NCBI GenBank assembly: GCA_030374735.1
Contig: JASCIV010000146.1
Coordinates: 1-38,551 of the forward strand
From: Gracilaria caudata
Taxonomy: Eukaryota; Rhodophyta; Florideophyceae; Gracilariales; Gracilariaceae
DNA length: 38,551 nucleotides
Reading direction: 5' to 3'
Below, piece by piece: positions 11,332 through 20,730 of this stretch; within the stretch, counting starts at the first letter, position 1, and each line of letters begins with the position of its first letter. The notes beneath the pieces are model-generated. The model was not told the DNA's origin and did not search any database. It saw only the letters and a program-made list of their open reading frames with translations. The position numbers and the translations under genes are program-made.

Positions 11332-11661
11332 ATGAACTCCGCCAAGCACAAGTCAGCTGAAGGCGAGCAACAGCCCGTGACGCCAGCGGACATTCCCTCA
11401 AGTCCGACCGTGAATGACGCCCAAGTCGAGTCGCAAAGACAGATTGAGAATGAGGTGCAACAGCTATTATCCGAAATGCAGACCAGTTTCAAGTCATTTT
11501 CAGACAATGTGTTTACTCAGATCGATGAGATGGAGGCGAAGATAAGTGAACTGGATGCCACGCTTGTCAGTCTTTCGAAGAGCGTGGAAGCTTCCACTCA
11601 GCATCGAGCCAGTGTATCTACTACACCGTCTGCATCCCCGAGCAAGCAAGCCGACGTTTGA
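11332..11661 (+). CDS. HSBP1-like heat shock factor-binding protein
   Basis: This small gene encodes 109 residues. Residues about 37-86 form a coiled coil (VQQLLSEMQTSF, then DNVFTQIDEMEAKISELD) that follows the heat shock factor-binding protein 1 pattern closely. In other eukaryotes HSBP1 is a short nuclear/cytosolic trimeric or hexameric coiled coil that binds the trimerisation domain of heat shock factor and dampens the heat response. The flanks (residues 1-35 and 87-109) are Ser/Pro/Gln-rich and probably disordered, which makes the protein longer than typical HSBP1 (about 70-90 residues). The ATG at 11332 is chosen because the frame upstream is Arg-rich leader reading; an in-frame GTG or TTG upstream would not normally be used in a eukaryote. 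It is convergent with the kinase-like gene, 315 bp away. Confidence 0.75.
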   Translation: MNSAKHKSAEGEQQPVTPADIPSSPTVNDAQVESQRQIENEVQQLLSEMQTSFKSFSDNVFTQIDEMEAKISELDATLVSLSKSVEASTQHRASVSTTPSASPSKQADV

Positions 11662-11976
11662 TGTGGTCGTAAGGAAGCATGGTGTGCCTGTTCAGTGTGA
11701 AGTTTATCTGCAGCGGGCCACGTTGTGAAAAAGGTCAAGATAAATGCTCACAAGGTGAAGGGAAGCGCGCAACAGCACGGTAGTTGTATTGGTTTTGTAC
11801 AAAGGGACACTACTTTCATCATTGATAGAACATAGTTGGCTAACTAAACGCGACGCAAAACCAGCGTAAGGTAGAGGAACGGAAGGCGATATACAATGAT
11901 ATGACAAAAAAAATGAAATGATATTGCACAAAGGGGAAAGGAAAAGAGCGAGGCCAAGGCATACAGAGTACTGTCG
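11662..11976. other. Convergent 3' region
   Basis: These 315 bp lie between the ends of two converging genes and probably hold both 3' untranslated regions. No coding or RNA gene was seen. A-rich runs near 11,900-11,940 are the only notable composition. Confidence 0.6.
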
Positions 11977-13236
11977 CTATAAGCTAAGCCAGGGATGAAG
12001 TAATGCGTTCGACGCACCAACACGATATTTCGCATTCGAATGCAACAAGCTAGCACAAAGATGTTTTGCTCCAGAAGTGACACCACCCCAAAGCGCACCC
12101 GAGAAGGAAGGTTTCCCTCTGGTGGACGCGATGGTATTGGTAAGGTTTTCCAAACTTGACAGATTATCATCAAATGGAGTGCATCCAACAAGCAAGAAAT
12201 GCATCACAATGCCGACAGACCACACGTCTTGCTGATAGTCGCCCACGTCACCTCGTGCAACTTCTGGAGCGATGTAAGCGAGTTGCGATAATGATAAAGG
12301 CCCGTCTGGTGTGTAACATTGCAACATGTTTGTGCTGTTCTCCCTTTCGGCGTTCGACAAGGCGTATTCAAAGTTGTGCAACACCGGTACGGTGATATTA
12401 TCCTGGTCCGGCAACAAGAGAATGTTATCCGGACAGATGAGTCTATGAACGGTTTGTGCGTGTTGCATGTGAACCAATGCGCGTAGCAGACCGGTTATAA
12501 TCGTGGCTACATCTGCCTCACACAACATTCCTCGATATTGAACAACCTCCGTCAAGGTGTTGGCATCCGCATAGTCGGTGACGAGATACAGTGTACGCGC
12601 ACTCTCGTATACATCAGCAATCGGAACAATGTTGGGATGATCAGGCATGCATAGCAAGATCACGGCCTCGTTCATAGCCTGCACCACCTGCGGTGCGGTT
12701 CGTTTTGCCTTGGTAGTGACCTTCACACACACAGAAAGTCCTGTATGCAAATCAACGGCAGCACTACATCGTCCCAAGCCCGAATCGCGCAAATCATTGC
12801 GGAACTTGTACACACTGGTCAAACTGCGGTTGGACGCCGACAACAACTGCTGGAAAAAGTGGACATGATCCTGTCTAGACTCCGCGTAAATGTAGAGTCG
12901 AAGCTGGGATGTGCGTAAACAAATTCTGACGGTAGGAAACTCTTCACTGGCGACGTGAGCGCCATACACGGTGATGCATCCTCCGAGAATCGGGTGTCCA
13001 GGGGTGGCCGAGTATCTCAGATACGGGCCGGATAAGGTGCAGTAGCGAAGATGCGCCTTCCTCGATGGCAGCACTCTGACATTTGCCCAGCCCTCGAAGA
13101 ACGGCGGCGCGCCATGCCGGAGCCGCTCGCGGCGCGGCGGCGAGTGCGTGGGGCTCTTCGGCGGAGTGCTTGGCGGCGACGTCTGCACGCTCTCGAGCGA
13201 GAGGGGAGAGGAAGTGCGGGAGAAGAACTTGACCAT
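11977..13236 (-). CDS. PH-domain protein with CaMK-like pseudokinase domain
   Basis: This gene encodes 419 residues. Residues 1-45 are a Ser/Pro-rich, basic, probably disordered tail. Residues about 47-134 resemble a pleckstrin homology domain (GWANVRV start, Trp/Phe-rich C-terminal helix HVHFFQQLL), which would bind phosphoinositides or a protein. Residues about 143-416 are a protein kinase fold: VKV (K172), the alpha-C Glu (E190), YIAPEV (321-326), DVWSVGI and a final HPW. The catalytic loop reads HRLICPDN instead of HRDxxxxN, so the catalytic Asp is Leu266, and DFG is NFE (288-290). It therefore lacks both key Asp residues and is probably a signalling scaffold rather than an enzyme. The nearest active families are CaMK/AGC-like. 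The ATG at 13236 is preferred; the frame stays open for 175 more codons of GC-rich leader but only from a TTG. Confidence 0.82.
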   Translation of the reverse strand: MVKFFSRTSSPLSLESVQTSPPSTPPKSPTHSPPRRERLRHGAPPFFEGWANVRVLPSRKAHLRYCTLSGPYLRYSATPGHPILGGCITVYGAHVASEEFPTVRICLRTSQLRLYIYAESRQDHVHFFQQLLSASNRSLTSVYKFRNDLRDSGLGRCSAAVDLHTGLSVCVKVTTKAKRTAPQVVQAMNEAVILLCMPDHPNIVPIADVYESARTLYLVTDYADANTLTEVVQYRGMLCEADVATIITGLLRALVHMQHAQTVHRLICPDNILLLPDQDNITVPVLHNFEYALSNAERENSTNMLQCYTPDGPLSLSQLAYIAPEVARGDVGDYQQDVWSVGIVMHFLLVGCTPFDDNLSSLENLTNTIASTRGKPSFSGALWGGVTSGAKHLCASLLHSNAKYRVGASNALLHPWLSL

Positions 13237-14129
13237 GTGTGGGAGGCGCGTGCGAAGCGAGGAATCAAACGATACGGCAGCTCGGAATTCGCCACCGCAA
13301 CTGCATGCGCGTCGATGGGAGGTGGGAGACGATGGGCGTGCGGAAGTGGCGAGGCGGAGAACAGTCGCACCAAGACGGGACAACGGCAGCGCCGCACGTA
13401 GGAGCAAGCCAGATGAGCGCAACCTTAGCGTGTTGAGGACTTTTGCTCGCGATTCATCACGCGCTCTGGCGCTCAAAATGTGTCGCCGCGACTCGCGCCC
13501 AACAAAAAAGACGCGCGCGTGACAAGCGCGCGTGACAGGGAAAGCAGCGAGCGAAGGATCACGAGCTCGCAGCGGTGGCGAAATCGGCGCGCGCCATTTA
13601 AAAGCGCGCACGGAACGGGGGCGCGTGTGGCGCGCGCGCGCGGCGCGCTCGCGAGTGTGACGGAAGCGGTGGAACAAAGGGCCAGCTGTCGCGGTGAACA
13701 GCAGAACGTTACGGTGCGTGCGTGGTTGGCGCCGCCACGTGGCTGGTGGCGTTCGTTGCAACGCGCCGAATTCAGTGCTGTTGCTCTCTCAGCCGTGGAT
13801 GTACTACCGTTGCGCGTGATCTCCGCAACGCGCGTCGTTTCTTCGCCAAGTGGGACGCCTCTCTGTCCCTCGCTCAGCGCCACCCATTCTCGCTTTGTTC
13901 GCAGCGCGCGCCCCCCTGGAGCCATCGACGGGCGAGTCGTTTTGCATCCTGCGCTATACTCTCCCCGCCAGGTTGCTCGCGTTGTTATGCTCCCCCTTCG
14001 CACCACAATATTCTCACACGTTTCACCTTTTCAGCACTGAATTAAACTGCATTGTCATTCCCGCATCCTTCCTTTGCGTGGCGCACACATGGACCAGTGT
14101 GACACGTCCTAGATGTCATTCGTTGCTTT
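13237..14129. promoter_or_regulatory. GC-rich upstream region of the pseudokinase gene
   Basis: This stretch is strongly GC-rich, with alternating GC runs near 13,630-13,652. TTTAAA at 13597-13602 reads on the minus strand as TTTTAAATGGCGC, similar to the peroxidase promoter element. Open frames on both strands are Arg/Ala/Ser-rich reading of GC-rich DNA and overlap one another, so none is called. Confidence 0.45.
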
Positions 14130-15235
14130 CGACTTATGTCTTAACATAAGTAACAACAAACCTGAAATTATGTACATTAAAAACGAATTAGTTCCTTATT
14201 TTCAATTTTTATTTCCCGCAAAAAATTCAAGTCCGTTTCGAGTAAGGAACTCCACAGACCACAACACCCTGTATAAAGAAGTCTAACCAAAAATTAGAAT
14301 TTTTATTATCTAGTCTTAAATTTTAATTTTAAGAAATTTTCATTGCAGAAGATGAAAAAATTGATAACATAAAAACTATTTATTTAAAAATTAAACTTGA
14401 ATGTTAAAAGCTTTTACTTAAACAAAATATACTAAAATTGATTGAAAAAATATATATAAAATAAAAAATATTTATTATTTTCTTAATTTTATCAAAACTA
14501 AATACAATATATCTTAATATAACGCAATTGATTTATTACAAATCGATCTCTATAAAAACAAATATAACTCACTCACGGGGAAATTTTTCAAATTTCTAAA
14601 TCATACGCATTAGATTGGAAAAGTAAAATCAGTTTTGCAAAAACTTTTATAAATAAGATCAAATCATCCAACAACTTCCAATTCAATATGGGTAACAGGA
14701 GTTCTTTGCTATTGCTACAAGATTATCCTAAGAAATGCAAAATTAGAATACTTGCATGCAACTGTGAATCTATTAATGAAAGGGTGAAGTTAATCGTCTA
14801 TCGTTAAAAAATCTCAACTCTACGAAATCCGAAATTGTACTGGAAGTGCCTATCAAGATTGAAGACGCAAAGAATTCACAGTTTTGTACTTCTGCCAAGA
14901 CGATAAAGTTCGAGATTCTTTTATAACCATATTTTTTGTTTATGAGATATACTTATTTGTTAAAAGTTATTTTACACTTAAGAATAACCTTTTTTATTCA
15001 AAATCGATGGGATGCTGGAATTTTTAATCAGAAGGAAATTTAGGTTTTTCTGTATTTTGTAATATGAGTAATTTTTTATTTTTACATCAATTTTTTTAAA
15101 AAACGGGTAGAGTTTTTAGACTTTGTTACGTTTTTTGCCATTGAATATGGTTTTTAATATTTTGTTTGGCTGTGCTAGATTTTTTGCGTATTTTTTAATT
15201 TTCTTCGTGTTTTTTTTGTGTTTTCTTGGTCTGAA
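14130..15235. other. AT-rich island, probably foreign or organelle-like DNA
   Basis: About 1.1 kb are dominated by A and T, in strong contrast to the GC-rich DNA just to the left and the mixed DNA to the right. Two short open stretches in opposite directions overlap near 14,570-14,945 (each about 50-80 codons, Lys/Ile/Phe-rich), but neither has a recognisable family. The right end (15,000-15,230) has repeated T runs. The base composition resembles organelle or plasmid DNA of red algae; a nuclear copy of such DNA, a decayed AT-rich element or a matrix-attachment type region are all possible. No tRNA, rRNA or terminal repeats were found. Confidence 0.6.
14190..14251. repeat. 9-bp inverted repeat at the left edge of the AT-rich island
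   Basis: AGTTCCTTA (14190-14198) and its complement TAAGGAACT (14243-14251) flank a 44-nt spacer. It lies close to the left composition boundary. No matching copy was seen at the right edge, so it is not evidence of a transposon by itself. Confidence 0.5.
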
Positions 15236-15407
15236 AGATATATTTGAGGTGCCTAGTACCACCGCTTACGCTAAGCTTTAATTTCGTTCCAAAGGGACTC
15301 TTTCTAGAGATCAGATGTCCACAAAGGTCTTTTTGACCGTGGAGCTCCCTGACAAGCGTCTTTTCATCTTGCTGAGCTGACCTTGACAAGATCTGTGCGA
15401 TGCAGTA

Positions 15408-17264
15408 TCATTGTTTACGGTCTTTTTCATTTTTCATGGTAGCATCCGTGAACCACATTTGAGCGTACTTATTTAGGGCCTCGGTCCCACTCTCGGAAAC
15501 CCATTCAGCTGCTCTCTTCTCCGCAGTGGTACGTTTCCGGCCTTCCACGGTTTCTCCAACCACCCCTGTTATCATCGCCGAAACCATCGCCTTGCATTTT
15601 TTCGCCGTATGCCGGTGAACCGGCTTCCGCTTCTTGGAAGGCTCACGCCTCCTTTGCGATGCGCGCAATTTGTGCGGTTTGCGGGGCTCGCGCGGTTCGC
15701 GCAATTCGCGTAGTTCTCGCGGTTCGCCTCTGCGCGCATCTCTAGGAGCGCCTGAATCAAGCTCCACCTCTTCAACAGACCCGAAGCTGTTATTGCGGAC
15801 CATGTTAACGCGGTTTGGTTTAGCTCTGCTTCTTCTGATACTGATACCCATGAGTTCCGACTCCCGCCAATGCGCATCAACTGCCCGTAGTAGCGCAGAC
15901 CTTTCCTCAGAGAGAACGCCTTCGATCGAGTTCTTCCTGCAAGCTAACATGAAACCCGTCACGGTGGATGTAGGCTCGTGAGTGGCATGGCCGGTCTTAT
16001 AGGTCTCTAGAGCAAAATCCAAATATTCGACGTAGCATTTGCACCAACTTTCGCACTCTTCACTGATATAAACAGTATCATCAACCGCGTTCGTGACTTT
16101 CGTGACCTTAAGAATGCAGCAGCAAATAGCAGGAAGGGCACCAGTCATGCTTCTCGCCGTTTCGGAGTGCATCCATATGGCCAAATTAGTTCGGTTAGGC
16201 GGAATCTCATAGCCCTTCCCCTCCCTGAAATACGGTCGAAGCTCTACAATATGCCTTGCCCAGTCCAAGATTCGGGCGGGTCCATTTTCAGAACCAGCCA
16301 TTCCAGCGGAGTAACCGCTGTCGAAAACAGAACTGTGCGGCTTCGTCTTTGTTGGAGGAACTGTGGGTGGTGCTGAGCCAAACTTTCGCCTCTTGGTTTT
16401 GTCTTGAGAAATTGAATCGAACTTCGTCTTCAATGGATTTGGATGAGCAGCCGAATCCAAATACCATTGGTTGTCGTTTGGTTCGTAACCAAGGGGGTTT
16501 CCGTGCTCAAGTTCAGACGGGATATCCTCACGGTGCTGAAAGCCATGCTCTGCACGTTCCCACTGAACGCCTATAGCGCTCAGCACTTGTTCCTGGAGAG
16601 GCTGCAGAGTGGCTTCCTCTCTCTGTTCCTGGGCGTTTTGAATGAAGATCATCAAGGGTTTGTAGCGTTGGCCACCACGAAGATGCACTTTTACGTGGCC
16701 ATAATCGAGGTAGTAGTCAACAAGCTCTACAAACTTGAGGCACCATGACCAATACCTGTTTCGATACTCAGGTCTCATAAAGTCTTTCCGAAAGTGGTGA
16801 AAGGTTGGTGAAGCGTTGCAAACAGTCAATATGCACTTGAGCAAAAAGGGGAGAGTAGCATTTTCCAAAGCATGATGTTGTTCAGAGAGCCATTCTTGAG
16901 TCGCGGACGTGAGGGTAGTAGTTCGCGGAAGTTGACGCCATCTTCGAAGCTCGACTAGATTGCGTACCCAGTCATCAATGGACGGCTCTTCGTCACGGAG
17001 GGCACGTCGAGCTGCGAGAGACGAACTGCGGATAGGACGTTTACGACCGCGAGATCGAGGTAGGACACTGAGTGGCGCAGAAGAGTCCCAGTCTGATGAG
17101 GAATCGTCGTCTGTTAACAAGACGCAGCCGGACTGTGGTCTACCATGCTCATCTATGGTATGCCACTGGCGCGAACGCTCGTTGGGAAGTTGCTTGGAAC
17201 GATGGGAAGATTGGCGACGCAACCTGGATCGTTGGTGTTGTTCGTTGGTGCGCCGGTTGGCCAT
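15408..17264 (-). CDS. Unknown protein with two copies of a W-rich domain pair (helicase-associated-like)
   Basis: This gene encodes 618 residues. The N-terminus is Arg/Ser/Gln-rich. Residues about 97-242 and 333-471 are diverged copies of one unit: each starts with (D)DW or LDWA..(L/I)VELR and ends with an alternating helix segment such as GVLSEERSALLRAVDAHW or LQEQVLSAIGVQW. Each unit looks like two tandem helicase-associated (HA) domains, in which a Trp-anchored helical bundle contains a G.L..E....L....W signature; this is a pattern-level match only. HA domains often sit beside helicases, but no helicase motifs are present. After 471 the protein is basic and Arg/Glu/Pro-rich (KRKPVHRHTAKKCK), suggesting a nuclear, nucleic-acid-binding role. 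The start ATG at 17264 has a good context (CAACAATGG); the open frame continues upstream through C-rich leader DNA. Confidence 0.65.
   Translation of the reverse strand: MANRRTNEQHQRSRLRRQSSHRSKQLPNERSRQWHTIDEHGRPQSGCVLLTDDDSSSDWDSSAPLSVLPRSRGRKRPIRSSSLAARRALRDEEPSIDDWVRNLVELRRWRQLPRTTTLTSATQEWLSEQHHALENATLPFLLKCILTVCNASPTFHHFRKDFMRPEYRNRYWSWCLKFVELVDYYLDYGHVKVHLRGGQRYKPLMIFIQNAQEQREEATLQPLQEQVLSAIGVQWERAEHGFQHREDIPSELEHGNPLGYEPNDNQWYLDSAAHPNPLKTKFDSISQDKTKRRKFGSAPPTVPPTKTKPHSSVFDSGYSAGMAGSENGPARILDWARHIVELRPYFREGKGYEIPPNRTNLAIWMHSETARSMTGALPAICCCILKVTKVTNAVDDTVYISEECESWCKCYVEYLDFALETYKTGHATHEPTSTVTGFMLACRKNSIEGVLSEERSALLRAVDAHWRESELMGISIRRSRAKPNRVNMVRNNSFGSVEEVELDSGAPRDARRGEPRELRELREPREPRKPHKLRASQRRREPSKKRKPVHRHTAKKCKAMVSAMITGVVGETVEGRKRTTAEKRAAEWVSESGTEALNKYAQMWFTDATMKNEKDRKQ
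15672..15725 (-). repeat. Six 9-bp tandem repeats inside the gene
   Basis: Six diverged 9-bp units ending in GGTTC/GCTC/AATTC-like cores run through 15672-15725. On the minus strand they encode the Arg-Glu-Pro/Leu tripeptide array in the basic tail. This is a likely site of length variation between strains. Confidence 0.6.
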
Positions 17265-18107
17265 TGTTGCAAAGCCGTGCGCCTGGCTGCGACTATGCTC
17301 GGGAGCACGGATGACGGATCTAAAAAAATGGGGGTTGGGGGAGGGGGTGAAGGGTTGATACAGGAACGCGAAGCGAAGTAAAGTAAAGGGGAGCGACTGC
17401 GGACTTGCGTGCGAAAGACTGTGACGGACGCACAACAGCGAGGGGGATGGCAGGAAGAAGGGTGGTTGAGCTGGGCGACTAGCGCTCTGGGGGGAGCACG
17501 CAGCGCAGTATGTACCAAGGCAGTTGGGAGTGCGGGCAAACACGGGTGAGTAGCGCTGCGGCGGTTGGTGGCACTGGGTAGTGTGCGCTGGCGGATGCAG
17601 CCGCATCGGGCGCGGGCAGGAAATGGGAGAGTGCCCTTGCCCTAAATTTCAGACTCACCGCCGACTCGGCGGCGCCGAACGACGCGCCCGGAGCGTGTCG
17701 GCAAATCAGTCGTGCATCATGCAGAGCGTATTCGTCATGATGCCGTGGCACGCTCCGCCGCGCGTGCGGATAGCACTGCCGCTCTGTGCGGGTCGTGCCC
17801 TTCCGCTGCCGGAGGCGTGGCTATCTACCCTTCGTAACAATAAAAAGAAACCGCTCACGCGTTTCGACCTTTGAGTCCTTGATGGCCCGACGCAAGCCGT
17901 CCGCACGCCACACAAGCCAAACTTGCTGACAGGATGCAGCTGCCCGCGTGTGACGTCCGTCACGGGCGCAGCCGTCTTCCACCGCGGCCCTACCTCAAAG
18001 CATCGTTGCGGAGCCCTCCGTTAGCGAAAGGGTCGTCTTCGCCCCTTCAATCCCGCCTTTCTACGCTGTGCCATGGTCTATCGTCGCCGACCGCAGCGTA
18101 GTCCAGC
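17265..18107. promoter_or_regulatory. Divergent promoter region
   Basis: This region separates two divergent genes. The left part carries purine-rich plus-strand DNA (pyrimidine-rich for the minus-strand transcript), typical of leader sequence. No gene is convincing; open frames are Arg/Ser/Pro-rich. Confidence 0.5.
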
Positions 18108-18115
18108 TATATATT
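18108..18115 (+). promoter_or_regulatory. TATA box of SAMHD1
   Basis: TATATATT lies about 90 bp before the SAMHD1 ATG at 18198. Its spacing is similar to that of the TATA box before the Hog gene. Confidence 0.55.
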
Positions 18116-18197
18116 GCCCTCTTGCGCGTTTTCTCACGTCTCCTCCCCGCCTTCAGCGTCTTCCCATCTAAACCCGCAGCCCCGCGCTGTCGGTAAC

Positions 18198-19918
18198 ATG
18201 TCCACGTTATCCACCACTTCTCAGCCCGATGGCTTCGATTTCTTCAACTCGCAGACCGTGGCTCCCACGCACACCCGCGTCAAAGTCATCAATGACCCCA
18301 TACATGGTCATTTCGAGCTTTCCGACCCCATCCTGCGAGTGATGGATACGCCTCACGTGCAACGCCTTCGAGACCTCAAGCAGCTCGGCGCCACTTATTA
18401 TGTCTATCCCGGCGCCTCGCACAATAGATTCGAGCATTGTATCGGAGTCTCCCATCTTTCCCGTTCCTTTGTCCAAAAGCTATCCCGAAATGCCAGAGAC
18501 CCGCACGCTCGAATGCTCTACGACGGCGAGGAGCACTATGAACATTCGCAAATGCTCGTGCAACTTGCCGGACTCGCGCATGATTTGGGGCACGGTCCGT
18601 TTAGTCATATGTTTGATTACGTCTTTCTCCCAGCGATTGCGGAGAACAAGCCACAATTCCGACACTCTCCTCTTCTCATGCATGAGGAGCGTAGCGTGCT
18701 TCTGTTTGAACATTGCGTGGAGCTTTTCAATATTGATTTGACGCGCGAAGACATTCGCACCGTGGGTCAGCTTATTCGTGGAGATAAAAGCGCCGGTAGC
18801 CTCACTCCTCGCTTCTTGTACGACGTAGTTGCGAATTCCACCAATGGTATCGATACTGATAAGTTTGATTACCTCGCCAGAGATGTGTACAATGTTGGCT
18901 TGCGAGGTGCTTACGGCTTTGATCACCGACGCTTGATCAACTTTGCAAAAGTTGTAGATGATAACATTTGCTTTCATCGCAAAGAAATCTTTAACGTATA
19001 TCATCTCTTCAATACTCGCTTCCAGTTACATCGTACGTACTTCCCGATTTTTTCTGGTATCATATTGTTCTCTAACATCCCTTAGGCACTGTTTACAACC
19101 ACCGAGCCGCTTTGAGTATCGACGCCATGGTGGCTGATGCTTTTCTCCATGCAGATAGTCAGTTGGGCATATCCGCCTCAATACTAGATCCCGAACAATT
19201 CCTCACTGTGACGGATAGCATGACCACCATAATCGAACGATCCAAAGAAGCCTCCATGAAGCCCGCACGCGACCTTATTCGGCGGGTACGATCCCGAAAG
19301 TTGTACAGGTTTGTCGACGAAGTGTTGCTCCCGGCAGGAATGTCACGACAAATCACATCCGCTCAGATAACTTCGTGTCAGGACGCCGCCGGAACGGGGG
19401 TGACTTTAAGGCCAGAAGATGTGTATGTAGCTCATGTGAGTCTTAATTTTGGGATGAAGGACAAGAACCCCGTTGACCACGTCTTGTTTTTCAAAGATTG
19501 GTACGTTCTTTCATGCGTTTCTTTCACTGCCAAATCACCGAAATTTCACGCTGTTCTGACCTTACTTTCATACAGGGATGACATGAACCCAAAGCATATT
19601 TCTTCTGCGAAAGTTTCGTATGTTCTCCCGGCCGTCTTCGAGGAGAAAATAATCCGCATCTTTGTCACTCGGGAGGAAAGCGAGGATTCCAATCGCGTGA
19701 AACATGCTGTCTCGGTTGCCTTTAGAAATTTCATCAGACGGGAAAATCTCGGTTCCTCGCTGAATTCGCCGGTTCTGACGAAGAGAAGTAGGGAGCTGGT
19801 AGGTCTGAAGGGGAATTCAAGTACGATGGAGCATATCGAACCAATTGCGAATGGACTTGGTGAGTCCCAAGCATCCAGAGCTGCAAAGCGTTGCAAACCC
19901 GGTAGCTCTGCCAGTTGA
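18198..19918 (+). CDS. SAMHD1: SAMHD1-like dNTP triphosphohydrolase (three exons)
   Basis: Exons 18198-19032, 19086-19500 and 19576-19918 encode 530 residues. The enzyme hydrolyses dNTPs to deoxynucleosides plus triphosphate, controlling dNTP pools. HD metal ligands are H80 (HNRFEH), H128-D129 (LAHDLGHGPFSHMFD) and D221 (IDTDKFDYLARD). Residues matching the human GTP allosteric site are also present (K29, D50, Q55, R58), so nucleotide-activated tetramers are likely. The N-terminal SAM domain of vertebrates is absent. Both introns start with GTACGT; removing them restores exact family spacing, for example 27 residues from DHV to LP as in the human protein. Without splicing the frame breaks at the first intron, and the second inserts 25 codons. 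The C-terminus is basic (AAKRCK), possibly a nuclear signal. ATG 18198 has A at -3. Confidence 0.93.
19033..19085 (+). other. Intron 1 of SAMHD1
   Basis: A 53-bp intron begins GTACGTAC and ends CCCTTAG. It interrupts an Arg codon in phase 1; splicing joins QLH to RTVYNHRAALSID, the conserved human-like sequence. Confidence 0.9.
19501..19575 (+). other. Intron 2 of SAMHD1
   Basis: A 75-bp intron begins GTACGTTC and ends TTTCATACAG. Its length is a multiple of three and it has no stop, so it looks like coding sequence; alignment spacing to the family shows that it should be removed. Confidence 0.85.
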
Positions 19919-20118
19919 TGCGTTACAGAGACCAATACTCTGTCCAACGCCTTCGGCCGGAATAGAACTTCATTTCGATAAGAATGATACCTTTACGAAA
20001 GCTACGAAAAGGTATGAAAAGACCTTGTTGTTCAAGCAAAGTCCAGCACAAGAATCATGTCGATTTATGGTAGTCTATACGCAAAATGTTTGCCAAGGAT
20101 TCTTCACGAGTCCATGCT

Positions 20119-20730
20119 TCATAGTTTGATATCCACTACAGCTTCACCCTCTGGAGTCATTCCAATCCGAGCAGCACATTTGATGCCAGCAAACTTGAAA
20201 TCTTGTTGAATCCCAAAACTAGACTTCGTCTTCCATGCCTCTGTTTTGCTGTTGGTGCGGTATGTCACGTTTCCATACAGGGTAGTACTTGGTAGGCCGA
20301 ACAAACAAACCTTGCGATCAATTTCAAATCCGTGGTCACGACGACCAGTTGATCGAATCGTGTATTTAAACTTCAAGAACCCCTTTTGGCGAGCATCTGT
20401 TGTCCCGAGATCAAGCAATCTGACACTGAAACTAGCCTTTGCGATCGGAGAGAACCTTGCGCCCTTTTGTGAAATTGATCCAGGTTTGGCTGAGAAGACA
20501 ATTTTGGCGGGTAGGTCTGCATCTAGTGCGGTAGATAATATTGACGTAGGAATCGTCTTTGACATTTGGAACGTAAGCGCTTGCGATTCAAGGTCGACGA
20601 AGTTGTTCAACGATAACTTATCATACATCTTCCCTTCGAGAGGAAGGGATGCCTTTGCTAAAAGGAACTTGCTGCTTGGCGTATGCATGGATGCGCCGAG
20701 GAGCGCCGGTGGTGGATTGAAGACAAACAT
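20119..20730 (-). CDS. Beta-strand-rich protein, possible plastid outer-envelope barrel
   Basis: This gene encodes 203 residues that I do not recognise with certainty. Alternating polar/hydrophobic stretches of 8-12 residues (KFLLAKASLPL, AKIVFSAKPG, AKASFSVRLLDL, FLKFKYTIRS, TLYGNVTYRT, KTKSSFGIQQDF, GIKCAARIGM, EAVVDIKL) with few predicted helices suggest a beta-barrel. It loosely recalls plastid outer envelope proteins of the OEP21/OEP24 type, but this is an impression only. It ends with a strand (VVDIKL), as barrel proteins often do. There is no signal peptide. The ATG at 20730 is the first in frame after a stop. It is convergent with SAMHD1, 200 bp apart. The antisense frame on the plus strand is longer but low-quality. 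Confidence 0.55.
   Translation of the reverse strand: MFVFNPPPALLGASMHTPSSKFLLAKASLPLEGKMYDKLSLNNFVDLESQALTFQMSKTIPTSILSTALDADLPAKIVFSAKPGSISQKGARFSPIAKASFSVRLLDLGTTDARQKGFLKFKYTIRSTGRRDHGFEIDRKVCLFGLPSTTLYGNVTYRTNSKTEAWKTKSSFGIQQDFKFAGIKCAARIGMTPEGEAVVDIKL

Noticed and set aside
13237..13761. N-terminal extension of the pseudokinase frame
   Set aside because: It begins with TTG, is Arg-rich leader reading, and an ATG at 13236 starts directly before the Ser/Pro tail and PH domain.
14570..14945. Short open stretches in the AT-rich island, one on each strand
   Set aside because: They overlap in opposite directions, lack a clear start and resemble no known family, so no gene is called.
15672..15725. 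9-bp tandem repeats as a mobile-element scar
   Set aside because: They stay in frame and encode part of the basic tail, so simple coding repeat expansion explains them.
17265..17606. N-terminal extension of the W-rich protein
   Set aside because: Pro/Cys/Phe-rich reading of C-rich leader; ATG at 17264 has a better context.
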